From Mallotus nudiflorus (lineage: Eukaryota; Streptophyta; Magnoliopsida; Malpighiales; Euphorbiaceae): a DNA stretch of 64,000 nt. The DNA lies in assembly GCA_947683625.1 (NCBI GenBank), contig CANTUR010000145.1:4543501-4607500 (forward strand), in the 5' to 3' direction. Position numbers and translations under genes: made by a program. Shown here in pieces: positions 33,060 through 44,354 of the stretch (position 1 is the first letter of the stretch; the number at the start of each line of letters is the position of its first letter). The notes under the pieces are model-generated. The model made no database searches. It saw only the letters and a list, made by a program, of their open reading frames with translations, and was not told where the DNA came from.

Positions 33060-34745
33060 ATTCTAGATGCTAAGGATGTTGGGTCTCAAGGTGGTTGTCC
33101 TTCAGGTGGTTGATATAACAACTATTCTTGCATCTTCTTGCCAACTATCTTTATGACTTCATCTTTTTGTACCTCAATTGTGCATTATGCTTTCTTCTCT
33201 AGCTGCTTCTGATTATCAAACTCATCACCCTATCCTATAGGCATAATCTACTTGAAGGGTATGTCAAAAAAAGGTGGTTTAATGTAAAACACCTTATAGT
33301 CAAACTTCCCTGAAGGCTGACCGAGTAAGTCTTATGCTCTTTCCACTTCTTTAGGGGCATTAAGAGATTTCTCTTTAGTTTTAAGGTCTAGGTCCTCAAA
33401 GGAGCTTATCACTTTTTCCTCACTAACTCCTGAGTTGATCATTGTGGTAGCTAAGGGCGGTATATTTCAGTAGTTTAGAAAATGATTATTTTTGGTGCTT
33501 GGGTTTTTAGGGTCTGTGATCTTTTTAGAGTCTATAAGATTTTTTATTTCATGTTTGAGGCAGATGCAATTATTCATGGAGTGTTGGAGGCTTGATGGAA
33601 TTTATAGTGCTTGTTTGGGTTATAGCCTGGGATGTTTGGGTTTGGTAGGTTTGGATTAGGTAAAGGTTGAAGTAAGCCCTTTTGCATTAAGCACTCTAGG
33701 ACTTTTGATAAAGGTTGGTTAAAATTGGAGAATCTCCTGGGTTATTGAATTGTATGGACTCCTACAACCCGACTAATATTTCCTTATTGTGTGCCTCCAG
33801 TTGGGTAGTTTCTTACTCTAGTGCTTCTACTAATCTTCTTTTTCTCATTCTTAATCTTCTCAGCTCACAACCCATTATCATAAAGGTCTATAAATGTCTT
33901 AGGATTTATCATCTATAACATGTCAACCAAGTTAGGTGACACATTTCGAACAATCATCCTAACTTGATTCTTTTTAGCTAGCTTATTTTTTTATTAATCC
34001 TAACTTATTCATGAATCTAGTCAGAAAATCTGAAAATGATTCATGAGGCTTCTACTTGGTCAATTCCAAATCCCTGATAGACACTTCAAGCCTAGTATTA
34101 TGGCCATATTGCTTCAAAAAAGTGGTACACAATTCTCTTTAGTCCACTCGGATAGACTTCTTTAACCCATGATATCAATTAACAATCATTCCCTTTAAAG
34201 ACAGTACAAATAACCTAGTGACCACTGCTAATGGGGCCTTAGTAGTGCTTATAGTTATTATGTACTAATTGAGATGAATTCTAGGATCTCTAGTTCCATC
34301 AAACTTCTGCAGCTGAGGCATTTTGCACTTCTCAAGTAGCTTATTACCCTCCATTAGCATCATATCATCAAATTTAAATGAATATCCCATGCCTTGTCCT
34401 CTAATCAGCTCTTCCATCTTAGAAATTTTTCGGGTTAGTGCTTGCATCTGCTTGGACTCATGTTCTTGTACCAATTCAAGTGATTCTCTTTTTGCCTTTT
34501 CAACTATGTAGTTCTCAACATCCTCCAATTTCATCTCCATAATAGGTACATTCCTAACAATGTTTAAAGGTTGGCCCCCAACATTTTCATTGTCAGTAGG
34601 TGGTGCACCCATAATAAGTGGATTGGCTATAATTGGAGGTGCAGCAGTAGGTGGTGGCATTAATCCAACCAGAGCTTATCTTAGTTCATCTTGCATCATT
34701 GCTCTTATGTCATTTATTAAAGCTCCTTTAATGTCTTCTAAGGTC
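33060..34745 (-). pseudogene. gag: Ogre/Tat-type gag, decayed
   Basis: The best-kept segment is the frame 34660-34265, which begins MPPPTAAPPIIANP and contains a coiled-coil-like stretch and KMPQLQKFDGTRDPRIHL, the conserved start of the Gag core in Ogre/Tat-like elements. Further on, with stops and shifts, come QYGHNTRLEVSIRDLELTK, ESFSDFLTRF and, near 33560, CICLKHEIKNLIDSKKI, a segment typical of the Gag C-terminus in this group. In-frame sequence continues upstream of the ATG across one stop, so the true start was probably to the right (about 34745). No pol follows. Confidence 0.75.
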
Positions 34746-35591
34746 CAATTTACTCTTTGTTGTTATTAAATCTATTCCATTTGAGTTAGTGTAGCTAATA
34801 GGTAAAGCGGGTTAATAGGGCTCTTTTCCAAACTATAAAGTATCCCTTTAGTTATTGATTTTGGACTCAAATCAATTCTCACTAATATGCCACTACTCTA
34901 TTTCCAAACACAGGAAGACTCGGATGAATCCCTAATGGCTGTAAAAGAAAGTGTTAGTATGATGCTTGAAATGTATGTATGCATGATGCACATGCTATAC
35001 AACAAGTAACAAGTAACAATCAGGTTTATAATATCCTTCCAACCTTATTCTTCCCACACACATATTCAATGGTAAGTCTCTTTTCCTAGGACTTTTGGTA
35101 TTGGCCTTAATATAGCCCAAGTGGACTTCTAAAGTATAGGCTTGGGCCTTTATAGATAGAAATACCTTATGGCAATATTCACAAGCAATTGGGGTAATCC
35201 TAAGGGAAGTTACTAGGTCACTATATGAGCTGAGTCTGGTAAAAAGGTCAAGGTTCCCTTACTAAGATGCCCTCTTTTAAGACTTGAGTCACAAGCCAAT
35301 GTCAGAGGCGCCCAGCATCCTTTGCAAACTCGAGAGAAGACTACCCCCCATTAGGACTTGGGTTACCTAGTCAGATAAGTATGGCAATCTCTCTTGAATC
35401 GAGTTAAGGCAAAGAGTGATGGTTAGCCAATTTACAACTCCATAAAGCTAGTGGAATCATGGAATCATAAACCAATGCCATTGGTTAATAGGTACATGCA
35501 AAATGAATGCAAGAATAAAATAATAATTAATAAAATAACTCTAAAGAAAATAAGTAGAATTAGTATCTCTTATCCCTAGTGGAATCACTAC
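34746..35591. other. 5' leader of the Ogre/Tat-like element
   Basis: Non-coding sequence between the 5' (right) LTR and gag. I could not identify a convincing primer-binding site next to the LTR. Confidence 0.5.
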
Positions 35592-37814
35592 TATAGACAA
35601 CGGGATTTAGCACATGCCCAAAATTTTAGCAACCGCGACACTGTTTAAGCTCAGGGCTTTAGAGAACACACTAACCATTATCATAAAGACATGGTGTGGA
35701 GATGAGGAGTCACCACCAAGGGTAATAATTGGGATAAATAAAAATGGTGGTACTTAATTCTCTAAAAGAAAGTTAGCACCACAACTAGGAGATTCTGGAT
35801 AAGGAATACCAATTTCTTTCAATCTTGTGTTCATTTAGAATTATTTTATAAATTACTATGGTATCCTCTATTTACTTGCAATTTTATATAAACCCTTATT
35901 TAGAACAATTAACTCCATGCAAACTAGTCATGAAAATACATGTAAACAATGCATTCATTTAAATTCATAATCCCTAAGTTAGTCTAATCTACATTAATTT
36001 TAATTAAATGAGCTAAATCTACATGATTTAATTTACAAGTGGGCCTAAAGACTAATGGGCCTAATTACTATTTAATTTTAATTAAGTGAACCTAAGTCTA
36101 TTTATTTTAATTCTAAGAGTGGGCTTAAATCTACAAATTATGAAGTATTTAAATTAGTGGGCATAATTCTACACATTTTAATTCTAAGGTGATCTTAAAT
36201 CTACAAGTTATGGAAAAGGTTTTTATTTAATGGATTAAGTCTAAATTAATTAAATTAAATTAGGTGGATCTATATCTAATTAATTAAATGGGCCTAAATT
36301 ATCTCTAACCTAAATTTAGTTAATTATGGGCCTAAAATGCATTTCAATTAAAATCTAGACCTATTAAATGAGATGGGCTAATAAAAAACTGCTTAAACCT
36401 AAAATTATTTAAATGGGTTTGAGCCTGATATGGGCATAGGGCCCAAAACACAAAAAGAATAAACAAGCCCAAAAACGATAAAAAAAATCAAAACAAAAAA
36501 ATAAAAAGATCAACCATGCAATTAAATTATTTATCTAAAAAACCCTAATTTTAATTAACATGCAACCTAAATCAATCTACTTCCTCCATTGATTTTAATT
36601 AGAGTTTACCAAATTAAATCTAATTTACTAATTAATTTTTTTAAGAACAAAAGAACTAAATTTTCAATATTCCCATTATCGGGGCTATTACAAAATCTAC
36701 CAAAATAATAAAAAAAATAAAATTAAAATTCAACCCTTAAGAACATAAATTAAACAAATTCAAAACCTAAAAAATAAAATAAAATAAAGTAAACTAAATG
36801 GAGCCAAATAAAATTAAATTGGCATCTTGACTCTTGGCTTTCATTCATGGATTCTCCGTGAGTTTCCTTGGTTCAATCATGTATTTATCACCAGAATCAT
36901 GAGACATAAAGAATAAAAAAAGAAAATAAGATTAGAATTAATGAACAAAGAAAAAAAATAATGAAAATAAAATTTGAATAAAAAATAGAAATAATTAAAT
37001 AATTAAAAGAAAATAATGATATAAAAGAAAGAACTAATAAAAAGAAAGGAGTAGAAGATGAGTAAGGTTGTGTAGATGTTGTTTGAATGCCCCCTCAGAC
37101 TAGGATTTCACTATTTTGAGAAAATTGACTCTGCACTTTCTTTATTTTTGGAATTTTTAAAAGAATGTACTTTGTTTCTTTTTTTTTTTTTAAAAAAGAG
37201 TTTTGAAATGACAGTACCAGGTTAGCTTTTCTCTCTTTTTTCTCAATCAACTTCTATTGCAATAGTTGATTAGGTTTTTTTTTACCCAATTTCCCCTTTT
37301 TTTTTCTTCTCTGCCAATCTTTTCTTTTTATATCCCATTCCTAAGCTAACCGCTTACTTGATCATAGGAGTTATGTGATTATAGTAGCTTTGATCTCTTC
37401 CTTCCCAAAAAACAGGATAAGAGTTTTAACTTCAAAAAAAAAAGATTATATGCGTGAGAGACGTGTACTGGACCGAAACGTATAGATAAATACTCAAATC
37501 AATTTATTTATAAATTAAATTTGGACCAATCACAATGAGAAAAAAGATTTTTTATTGAATTTTTTAGGGCCTCGGCATTCCAAAATATCGACCAACATTG
37601 TGTAATGCCAATTGACATTATATAATGCTAGTTGCACATTTCCAAATATACCCTTGCAAAAGTTAATTTTTTATAATTAAACTAAAATAAAAGTTGCAAT
37701 TTAGTCCTTAAAATCGTGAAACTTAACACCAGAGGTCAATTTTTGATTAAATTGTCATCATAGAGGCTTTCGTTGCATTCATGCACAATTGCATTATGAA
37801 ATTGGGTGCTTACA
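35592..37814 (-). repeat. 5' (right) LTR of the Ogre/Tat-like element
   Basis: It aligns with 25699-27938. Its outer end GGGTGCTTACA is clean and abuts ATGGG. The inner end TATAGACAACGG corresponds to TGTAGACGG of the other LTR. The two differ by many substitutions and short indels, so the insertion is not recent. Confidence 0.85.
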
Positions 37815-37819
37815 ATGGG

Positions 37820-39253
37820 TGTTTCCATGAAATTTTTGAGAGTCAAGAAGGCTATCCAAAGTTTCTTTTCCTCTCTTAAATTTAGCAATAGAATTCTTTA
37901 ATTCTAAGACCTCTTTAGAAATTTTATGATTTTCATCACTTGCTTTTTTGAGTTGATCTTCTAAAGAATTAGAAGATTTTGCATTACTAATAAGTTTTTC
38001 ATTTAATTCAACAAGTTTAGTAAAATCATTTTTTAAACTTTCAAATTCTTTGGTCAAGTTAGCTAACTCATACTTATAATGCTTTTTCTTAGATAATAAA
38101 TTTTTGCATTTAAGCAAGAGTTTGCTCACAATAGAGCTTTTAACATCATTACCATATTCATCATAATTACAATAATCATCATAATAGGAGTTAGAAGTAT
38201 ATGGTACCTCTTTTTCATCTTCAAAAGCCATGAAGTAAAGATTGGCCACTTCTTGTTATTCCTCTTCCTCTTCGGATTCAGAGGAGTCACCCCAAGTAGC
38301 TTTGAAGGCCTTCTTCCTATCCTTTGCTCCCTTATTCTTGAATTTGAGTTTGGGTACTCTGGATGTATCTCAGTTTCTTGCATTTATAACAAGTAACTTC
38401 TTTGGTTTTCTTTTTGCCATCTCCTTCAAACTTCTTGTTGAAGTCCCTTGCTCTTAAGAAATTTTTCTTTCTTAAAAACTTCTTGAAATTCTTAGTGAGC
38501 ATGATAATATTACTATCTTCATCACTAGAATCTTTAATGCTTTCCTCTTCGCTATCTTCTTGAAGCTTTTAGTGTTATACTCATTTTTTTCTCTTCATTC
38601 TCTTTACCTCTTTATCTGATTGTAAGCTCATATGTTAGGGGCTTTCTAATAAGCACATTGATTGAAAGAGTAGAGAGGTCTTAAGCTTCCTCAATGGAAG
38701 TAACTCAAGATTCTAAATCCTTTTTAGGTAGGATTCTTAGAATTTTTTGGTTAATCTCGTCCTTAGAGAAATGTTTTCCAAGTTTCTTGAGGGTTGTGAG
38801 GAGAGCATTGAGACAGTTTGTCATCTTCGTGATTGATTCTTAAGGCTTCATTTTGAAGAGTTCATATTCATACATATAAAGTTAAACCTTCTTGCTTTTA
38901 ACTTGCATGTTGCCTTCATAATGATTTTCCAAGGTCTCCTATATTTCCTTAGCTGACATGTAATGTTAAAGTTTGGCCCCTTCCTCTTTTGTCATAAAAG
39001 AGACTAGAGTGATCATAGCCTTTTTATTTTTATGATTTTCTTCCTTTTTTTTAATATTCCATTGACTTCTTGTAAAAGTAGTTATCATACCACCAATGGT
39101 AGTTATAAGTGATTCCCAACCTTTTAGATAATGTCCCAAAATTTGATGGAATCACAATCAACATATAGCTCCATTTTGAACTTCCAATGAGGATAGTCAC
39201 TACCATCGAAGAATGGTTTAAGTGAAGAAATGTTTTGTGATTCATTTCCCATG
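37820..39253 (-). pseudogene. gag: Sirevirus gag remnant
   Basis: ATG at 39253 opens MGNESQNISSLKPFFDGSDY with a W-K-F-K-M segment typical of copia Gag. Frames then shift repeatedly. Later parts include KKLGKHFSKDEINQKILRIL (about 38770), a decayed zinc knuckle CYKCKK (38385), an acidic region SSESEEEE (38270) and a coiled-coil-rich segment (38110-37860) long in Sirevirus Gag. The frame stops at 37820, where the 12.1-kb element entered; it resumes at 25693. Confidence 0.82.
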
Positions 39254-39290
39254 ATCTTAGATTCTAGCAATTAAGTTCCTGAAGTTCAAT

Positions 39291-39302
39291 CTCTAATACC
39301 AA
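39291..39302 (-). other. Sirevirus primer-binding site
   Basis: On the minus strand TTGGTATTAGAG, one base different from the initiator tRNA-Met complement, directly inside the 5' LTR. Confidence 0.8.
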
Positions 39303-39303
39303 T

Positions 39304-40429
39304 TGAAAGAGTCGTAGAGGGGGGTGGAGAATAGGACCATTGAACAAAAATAAGAAATTAAAAGGATTTGAATAAGAATTAAAAGGAATGTTGAGAAGGA
39401 ATAATGATTAACACAAGAATTTAAGGAGTTCAGATTCTTAATAATCTTACGTCTCCACCTAACTTATCCCTTAGTTAGAATTTTCAATCACTCATAATCT
39501 TATTTATAAGATTAAGATTAGACAAGAGTTTTATGGCTCATTCTTACAACCTTACAACTTGAGTTTTCAAGGCTTACTCAAAAACCAATTTACAAGTGTT
39601 TTCAAGGCTCACACTACAACCAAATTCCCAAGTGTTTTAATGATTCAATACTTAAACCAATTCCTTTAGAAGAGAATCTCACTTCCCATTTCCTTAATCC
39701 TAAAAAATATAATAATAAGAATTTCTATTCTAACACTCACAAACTCTCACTAGAGTATACAATAATAAAATGAATTTTGAAAGAGTTTAGATAGCTTAAT
39801 TAATTACTTTGAAGTATAGAATGAATAAACAAGTTTCTTTTTTTTTTTCAAAATAATCTTCAGAGGTCATATTTATACTTAAGTAATTCAATTATAGTTA
39901 TTGGAAGCAATAATTTCATTCCCAATAAAACAAAGTCCATTTGAATGAAATTTGGACTTTTGAGTTGCATTTGGTCAGGTCCCGATCGGGATATCATTAG
40001 TCTCACTCGGGACGAGCATTGAATAGCCGTTATGAGCCCTTGCATTTGAAATTTCACCCTGGTCCCTATCGGGATATCAATGTCCCGGTTAGGACTACCA
40101 TGTCCTTAGCAGTGTCCCAATTAGGACATTGGATCGGGATGGATTCTACCATTTTTTAAGTTTTATGCAGAAATTGGTCTCCCTTGGTCCCAATTGGGAC
40201 TTCTTTGGTCCTGATCGGGACTATGACAAGAATTACACTTTTTTTTGTGCAATTTAGTCATTGTGATGAGTCCGGTCGAAATAGTACTGATGATGACTTT
40301 TCGAAATAATTTTTCTCTAATAGTTCATCATTATTTTGACTTCCAAATTGCTCTTAACTTATACACTCTTGAAGCAAACACATTAATTGCTAAAAATTAA
40401 GTTTGTTAAGATCAAAATCAAGATTGATT
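39304..40429 (-). repeat. Sirevirus 5' LTR, terminus lost
   Basis: On the plus strand it begins TGAAAGAGTCGTAG beside the primer-binding site and aligns with 11815-12666 up to AAGATTGATT at 40429. The last ~17 bp of the LTR (present at 12650-12666) are replaced by a TA microsatellite. Palindromes with CCCGATCGGG-type cores are at 39980-39991 and 40187-40200, with decayed copies between. Confidence 0.85.
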
Positions 40430-40430
40430 T

Positions 40431-40519
<89 letters not shown>
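40431..40519. repeat. TA microsatellite
   Basis: About 44 TA units with one C interruption at 40441; it replaces the Sirevirus 5' LTR terminus. Confidence 0.97.
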
Positions 40520-40522
<3 letters not shown>

Positions 40523-41216
40523 AATAATTTTTTATTCTATTGTATTCACAAAATAAAATTTATTTTTTAAATAATTACTATTAAATATGTAAACTAAATT
40601 GTATTCAATGGTATTAAGAGTAAATATAAATAAATTTATAGTTTTAGTTTATTCATCTCTTTTTTTATGTTTTGTTTTGTTATTTTTAATTAAATTATTT
40701 TCTAGATAATTTTATTTTTACTTGTAGATTCAAAAAGTTTTTAAAATTTTATTATATGCTAATTAAAGCCAAAACTAGGGAGAAATAGACAAAGAGAGGC
40801 TAATACCTCCTTTTAACCAATTAAATTTTATTGTAGTTCTTTAAAATTTATATGTTCACACTCTCTCACTAAATATTAATTGATTGCCTTATACTTCCAA
40901 TATAATAAATTAAATATAAAAATAATTTCTTAGTTGAAAAATTTTAAAATTTTATGATTTTAAATTAGAATCTAATATTAGTGCTAATATCAAATTATTT
41001 TTTAATTTATTTAATTTTAATAGCAAAAAATAGTCAATATCTAAAAAAATATTAGTTAATTGATAATTTTAAATTTTAAAAAATAAAAAATAATTTTTAT
41101 CTACGACCATAAATACCCTTGAGCCATACTTGCCTCTATCACTTAAATAAACATAACATGGAAGGGTGGTTTTGTATCAAACCAATCATGGGCGCAAATG
41201 CATTGCATAAACGAAA
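40520..41216. other. AT-rich DNA without a recognisable gene
   Basis: No open frame or repeat was recognised. The last ~50 bp (about 41168-41205) resemble a segment at 48026-48062. Confidence 0.5.
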
Positions 41217-42095
41217 TCATGTAAGTTGGTAATATTTGAGGCTCTCATTGTAGTGGTACAGATAGGCCTTGCACTGATTATATGAAATTTTTAATACTAG
41301 ATCACAAAGTCTGTAGTGAGATCCATTCAAAAGATTATAAACCATTGGACCTCCATCCACAGATATCACAAGTATGCACTTTTTTGCATTTTTGTTAATG
41401 AACAAGCTCAACAATGAAATATCGTCAGCTCGATACGCCGTACTGAAGGATTGAGTGTCGACATGGTACCTCACAGTCCATCCTGAATAGTCTATTGATG
41501 TGTCAAAACATCATATTCCTAGGGACTATAATAATAATGAACCATACATTGCAAATGGCCTGCCATTCCCCAAAGCAATAGCATATCATTTCTCTAGGAA
41601 AATGCAACTTCTTGTTGAAAGTCTTAGTTTCAACATCAAAGAAAACAAGAGGTGAACCAATAGCGCTTCTCTTCCAATGGATTTCACCATTCAAACAACA
41701 AAAATCAAAATCATTGTGTATTCCTAAAGAGGGTCTGAAGGGGAAGTACGTAAACATTTCTGAAGTTGCATATGCTCTATGAGAAGTCCAAGCATCGATT
41801 TTAGAGGAATATATAAAAAATTTTGAGGTGTAATAAATGGAATCATCTTCAGGAATATACCACCAATCATAAAAATAAATGATCTTATAATGTGGTGATA
41901 TTTTAGAATCAAACAACAAACAAATGCAATCCAATAATTTATCATGAGGGATTGCCAATGATAATTTCTTGAATTATCCATTGATGGGATTGCATACATA
42001 ATACAAATTAGAATATATAGTAATGGAGCTTCTGCACAGTAATAAACCATTGGAGGATTGTAATATTTTGGCTTCAGGGACATTGAAATAATCTT
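41217..42095 (-). pseudogene. F-box-associated-domain fragment (host-like gene remnant)
   Basis: On the minus strand, conceptual reading from about 42090 gives ILQSSNGLLLC, then VCNPING, a stop, and a 151-codon open part (41958-41503) with CICLLFDSKISPHYKII and SSKIDAWTSH. After a frameshift near 41490, 41474-41217 contains YRADDISLLSL and NLLNGSHYRLCDLV, ending in a repeated LYHYNESL-type tail. These match the usual order of the F-box-associated interaction domain (SCNGLLL...NP.T...YSS..D.W...H.NG..HW). The N-terminal F-box itself is absent. Broken frames make it a pseudogene. It directly follows a copia gag remnant on the same strand. Confidence 0.6.
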
Positions 42096-42114
42096 AGACA
42101 ATCACGTCACCTTT

Positions 42115-43697
42115 AAAAGGAGAAAAGAAGAAGAATTTAGAGGGATTACTTGAAATTTTAGTACCTCCAGTATTAGGATGCCATACATTGGAAGAGGCCT
42201 GATGGGAAGAAGGCGACTTAGGATGATGGTAGAGATGGTTACCTGGTGACCGAAATTGGGAGAAGTTAACTTAGGTAGTAGATTTGATGAGAAGGAAGAC
42301 TTGTAGCGATGGTTATAGGTATCAATAGTGTGGTTATGGTAACCACAAATTTGGCAGGGTCCGGTGTGAGATAATGGTCGTTATGGTTTATTAGTCAAGT
42401 TATTTGGGTGAGGTGTGAAATGTAGTGGGCGAATGGATGGTGTTTGTATAAGTGGTGTAGTATTGGAGGTACAAAATGCAACATTTGCAACTGGAGATTG
42501 ATTGTGACTTTGGAGTAATATTTCTTATGAAACCAGTTTACCATGAAGTTCAAAAAATGAAACTGGTTAATGCTAAAGGTTTAAGCTACTGATTATATGG
42601 TGATATTCAACGCCAATATTTCTATAGATGATGGCATTGAATTTAGCAAAAGAGAGAGGGCATCTAGTGGCTTCAAGTTCATATGCAAGGGCTTTGGCTC
42701 ATTTGAGATATTTAGTGATAGTTAAGTCATTCTTTTTGAGTTCTTAAAGCTTGATATATATCCGGAGCTGTCTATTTTGAGACACTAATCCAAAGGCATT
42801 TGCTAATGCTTGCCAAACTGATTTAAAGGTGTGATGACCGATAACATATGAGAAGATGTCTTCGTTAAGAGATGCAAACATCTAAGTGATGTGGACCAGA
42901 TTGCATTGACATTCATGGATGGATTTGATAAAAGGGGCGTGCACATCTAAGCTTTAAGTGGACCTAACTTACAGCCCTGATTGAGCTATAGGGCCTATAA
43001 TATATCAAATTAAAGCTTATTCAGAGCTCTATAATCAATGTTACATAACTTCTTTATAGGAATCCAACTTCAGGCCCAAATTCTATCATTTAGGGCCTCA
43101 AAATTCAGTTTAAAGTTTATGCCTCTTTATTTTTGGATTTTCTAGTCTTTTTCCTTTTTGTTTAAGGGTATTTTTCCTAAACACTATTCATTTATCTCTC
43201 TGAGTTGTTTGGGATAGTTTTTTTTGAATTAATTAATCAAAATTATTATTTTTCCAAATTCAGTATTCTTATGAATCAATGAATTCTTAGATGTCTATTT
43301 CTTGGCATTTATGCACAAATTAACAGGTTTTAAAAGGTTGTTAGATAATTAATCATCATAATTCAATGACTTGCAACATTTATGCCTTTTAATCGAACCT
43401 TCTGCTATGTCACTAAGTCAATAGCATTTAATCATTTTGCATCAAATTATCATAAGTTGGATTTTCAATTTGCCAAGTTGGATCCAAGGAAGAGGGAATT
43501 ATTCTTTGAGGAGGTGATGCATCAGGTTAATGAAAGAATTTAACTTTTGATAATTGAGTAGAGGAATGAATTGTGTTTTCCATGGTAGATAGTTTTTAGA
43601 GGTAAGTTTAATAGCAAAAGTATGTTAAGTTGAGGAATTGGTTGTTGAAGAATAAAAAAAAGAGGAAGCAAGTATAATTTGAGAAGAGGATGGCATT
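42115..43697 (-). pseudogene. gag: copia gag remnant (Ale/Ivana-like)
   Basis: On the minus strand, ATG near 43691 (MPSSSQIILASS) is followed by LTSKNYLPWKTQFIPLL, a copia Gag N-terminal motif. Similarity is lost between about 43400 and 42935, perhaps an insertion of some 450 bp. It resumes with LNEDIFSYVIGHHTFKSVWQ (42860), SQNRQLRIYIKL and NDLTITKYL. A zinc-knuckle-like CQICGYHNHTIDTYNHR lies near 42340, with the last cysteine lost. Several stops are present. Lineage is tentative. Confidence 0.65.
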
Positions 43698-43879
43698 GCT
43701 TTGATACCATGTAAAGAAAGAAATATACAAAGTAAATGCATTGTATTTCTATATATGTCAAATAAAATAATGCAAAGTATATAGGAAGAATAAAATAGTA
43801 AATGAATGAGATAATAATGACAACTAACTATAAGAGATTTAGATAACTATAATAACTAGGAGATATACATGCTTTAACA
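43697..43879 (-). repeat. copia 5' LTR (170 bp) and primer-binding site
   Basis: TGGTATCAAAGCA (minus, 43709-43697) is a typical copia tRNA-Met primer-binding site. The adjoining 43710-43879 starts TGTTAAAGCATG and ends TTTACA on the minus strand, a short TG...CA LTR. No partner LTR was found to the left. Confidence 0.65.
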
Positions 43880-44349
43880 CTATTAACTTTTATAAAAAAA
43901 ATTCAACTTCATCTTACCATTGTAATCTACCAATAACATGTAATAATTTGTGCAATAAATAATAAAATTTAATCAAAACTTGCACCTTACTTCGACTTTT
44001 TATAGTATAAACTAAAGCTATAGTACATATGATTTTGAAAAAAAAATGAGAGGTTTAACTGAAATCAATAAAGGATGAATTTGGTCACTCCATGATACTT
44101 TAGGAGACTATTTGCTTGGGATGTGATGAATGAGAAAATACATAATTTTAATGCAAGAGTGTACTATCTTGATTTATGAATGGATATAATACTATTAAAT
44201 ATAGTGAAAAGGAAAACAAATACTTCCTTTGTTCTATATTAATTGAATTTTTTGTTATAATTTATTTAAAATTTTCAATTACTAATATATTTTAATTACT
44301 TTTTTTTTTCTATCTTACCTTTATTTATACATACACTCCTTTTGAAAAT
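43880..44349. other. AT-rich DNA without a recognisable gene
   Basis: Short AT-rich interval between the copia LTR and the next solo LTR; nothing recognised. Confidence 0.5.
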
Positions 44350-44354
44350 ATACA

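Larger units (their letters stand above)
25699..37814 (-). mobile_element. non-autonomous Ogre/Tat-like LTR element, gag only
   Basis: Two related LTRs (25699-27938 and 35592-37814) flank 7.65 kb. ATGGG at 25694-25698 and 37815-37819 is the target duplication, and it joins the Sirevirus gag-pol frame when removed. A decayed gag lies on the minus strand next to the right LTR, so the element runs right to left. No protease, RT or integrase motif was seen in 27939-33050. The part before the 3' LTR holds tandem repeats, as reported for 3' untranslated regions of Tat-lineage elements. Confidence 0.82.
11815..40429 (-). mobile_element. Sirevirus (SIRE/Maximus-type) Ty1/copia element, old, split by insertions
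   Basis: Read on the minus strand from the right: 5' LTR (39304-40429), primer-binding site, gag (39253-37820), pol (25693-22017), env-like ORF (14976-13747), a series of polypurine tracts, 3' LTR (12666-11815 and beyond the window). Copia order PR-INT-RT-RH, an ORF after pol, long LTRs with palindromic repeats and multiple polypurine tracts are the known Sirevirus pattern. Removing the 25699-37819 and 15414-21639 insertions leaves about 10.3 kb, a normal size for the group. All reading frames are broken. Confidence 0.88.
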
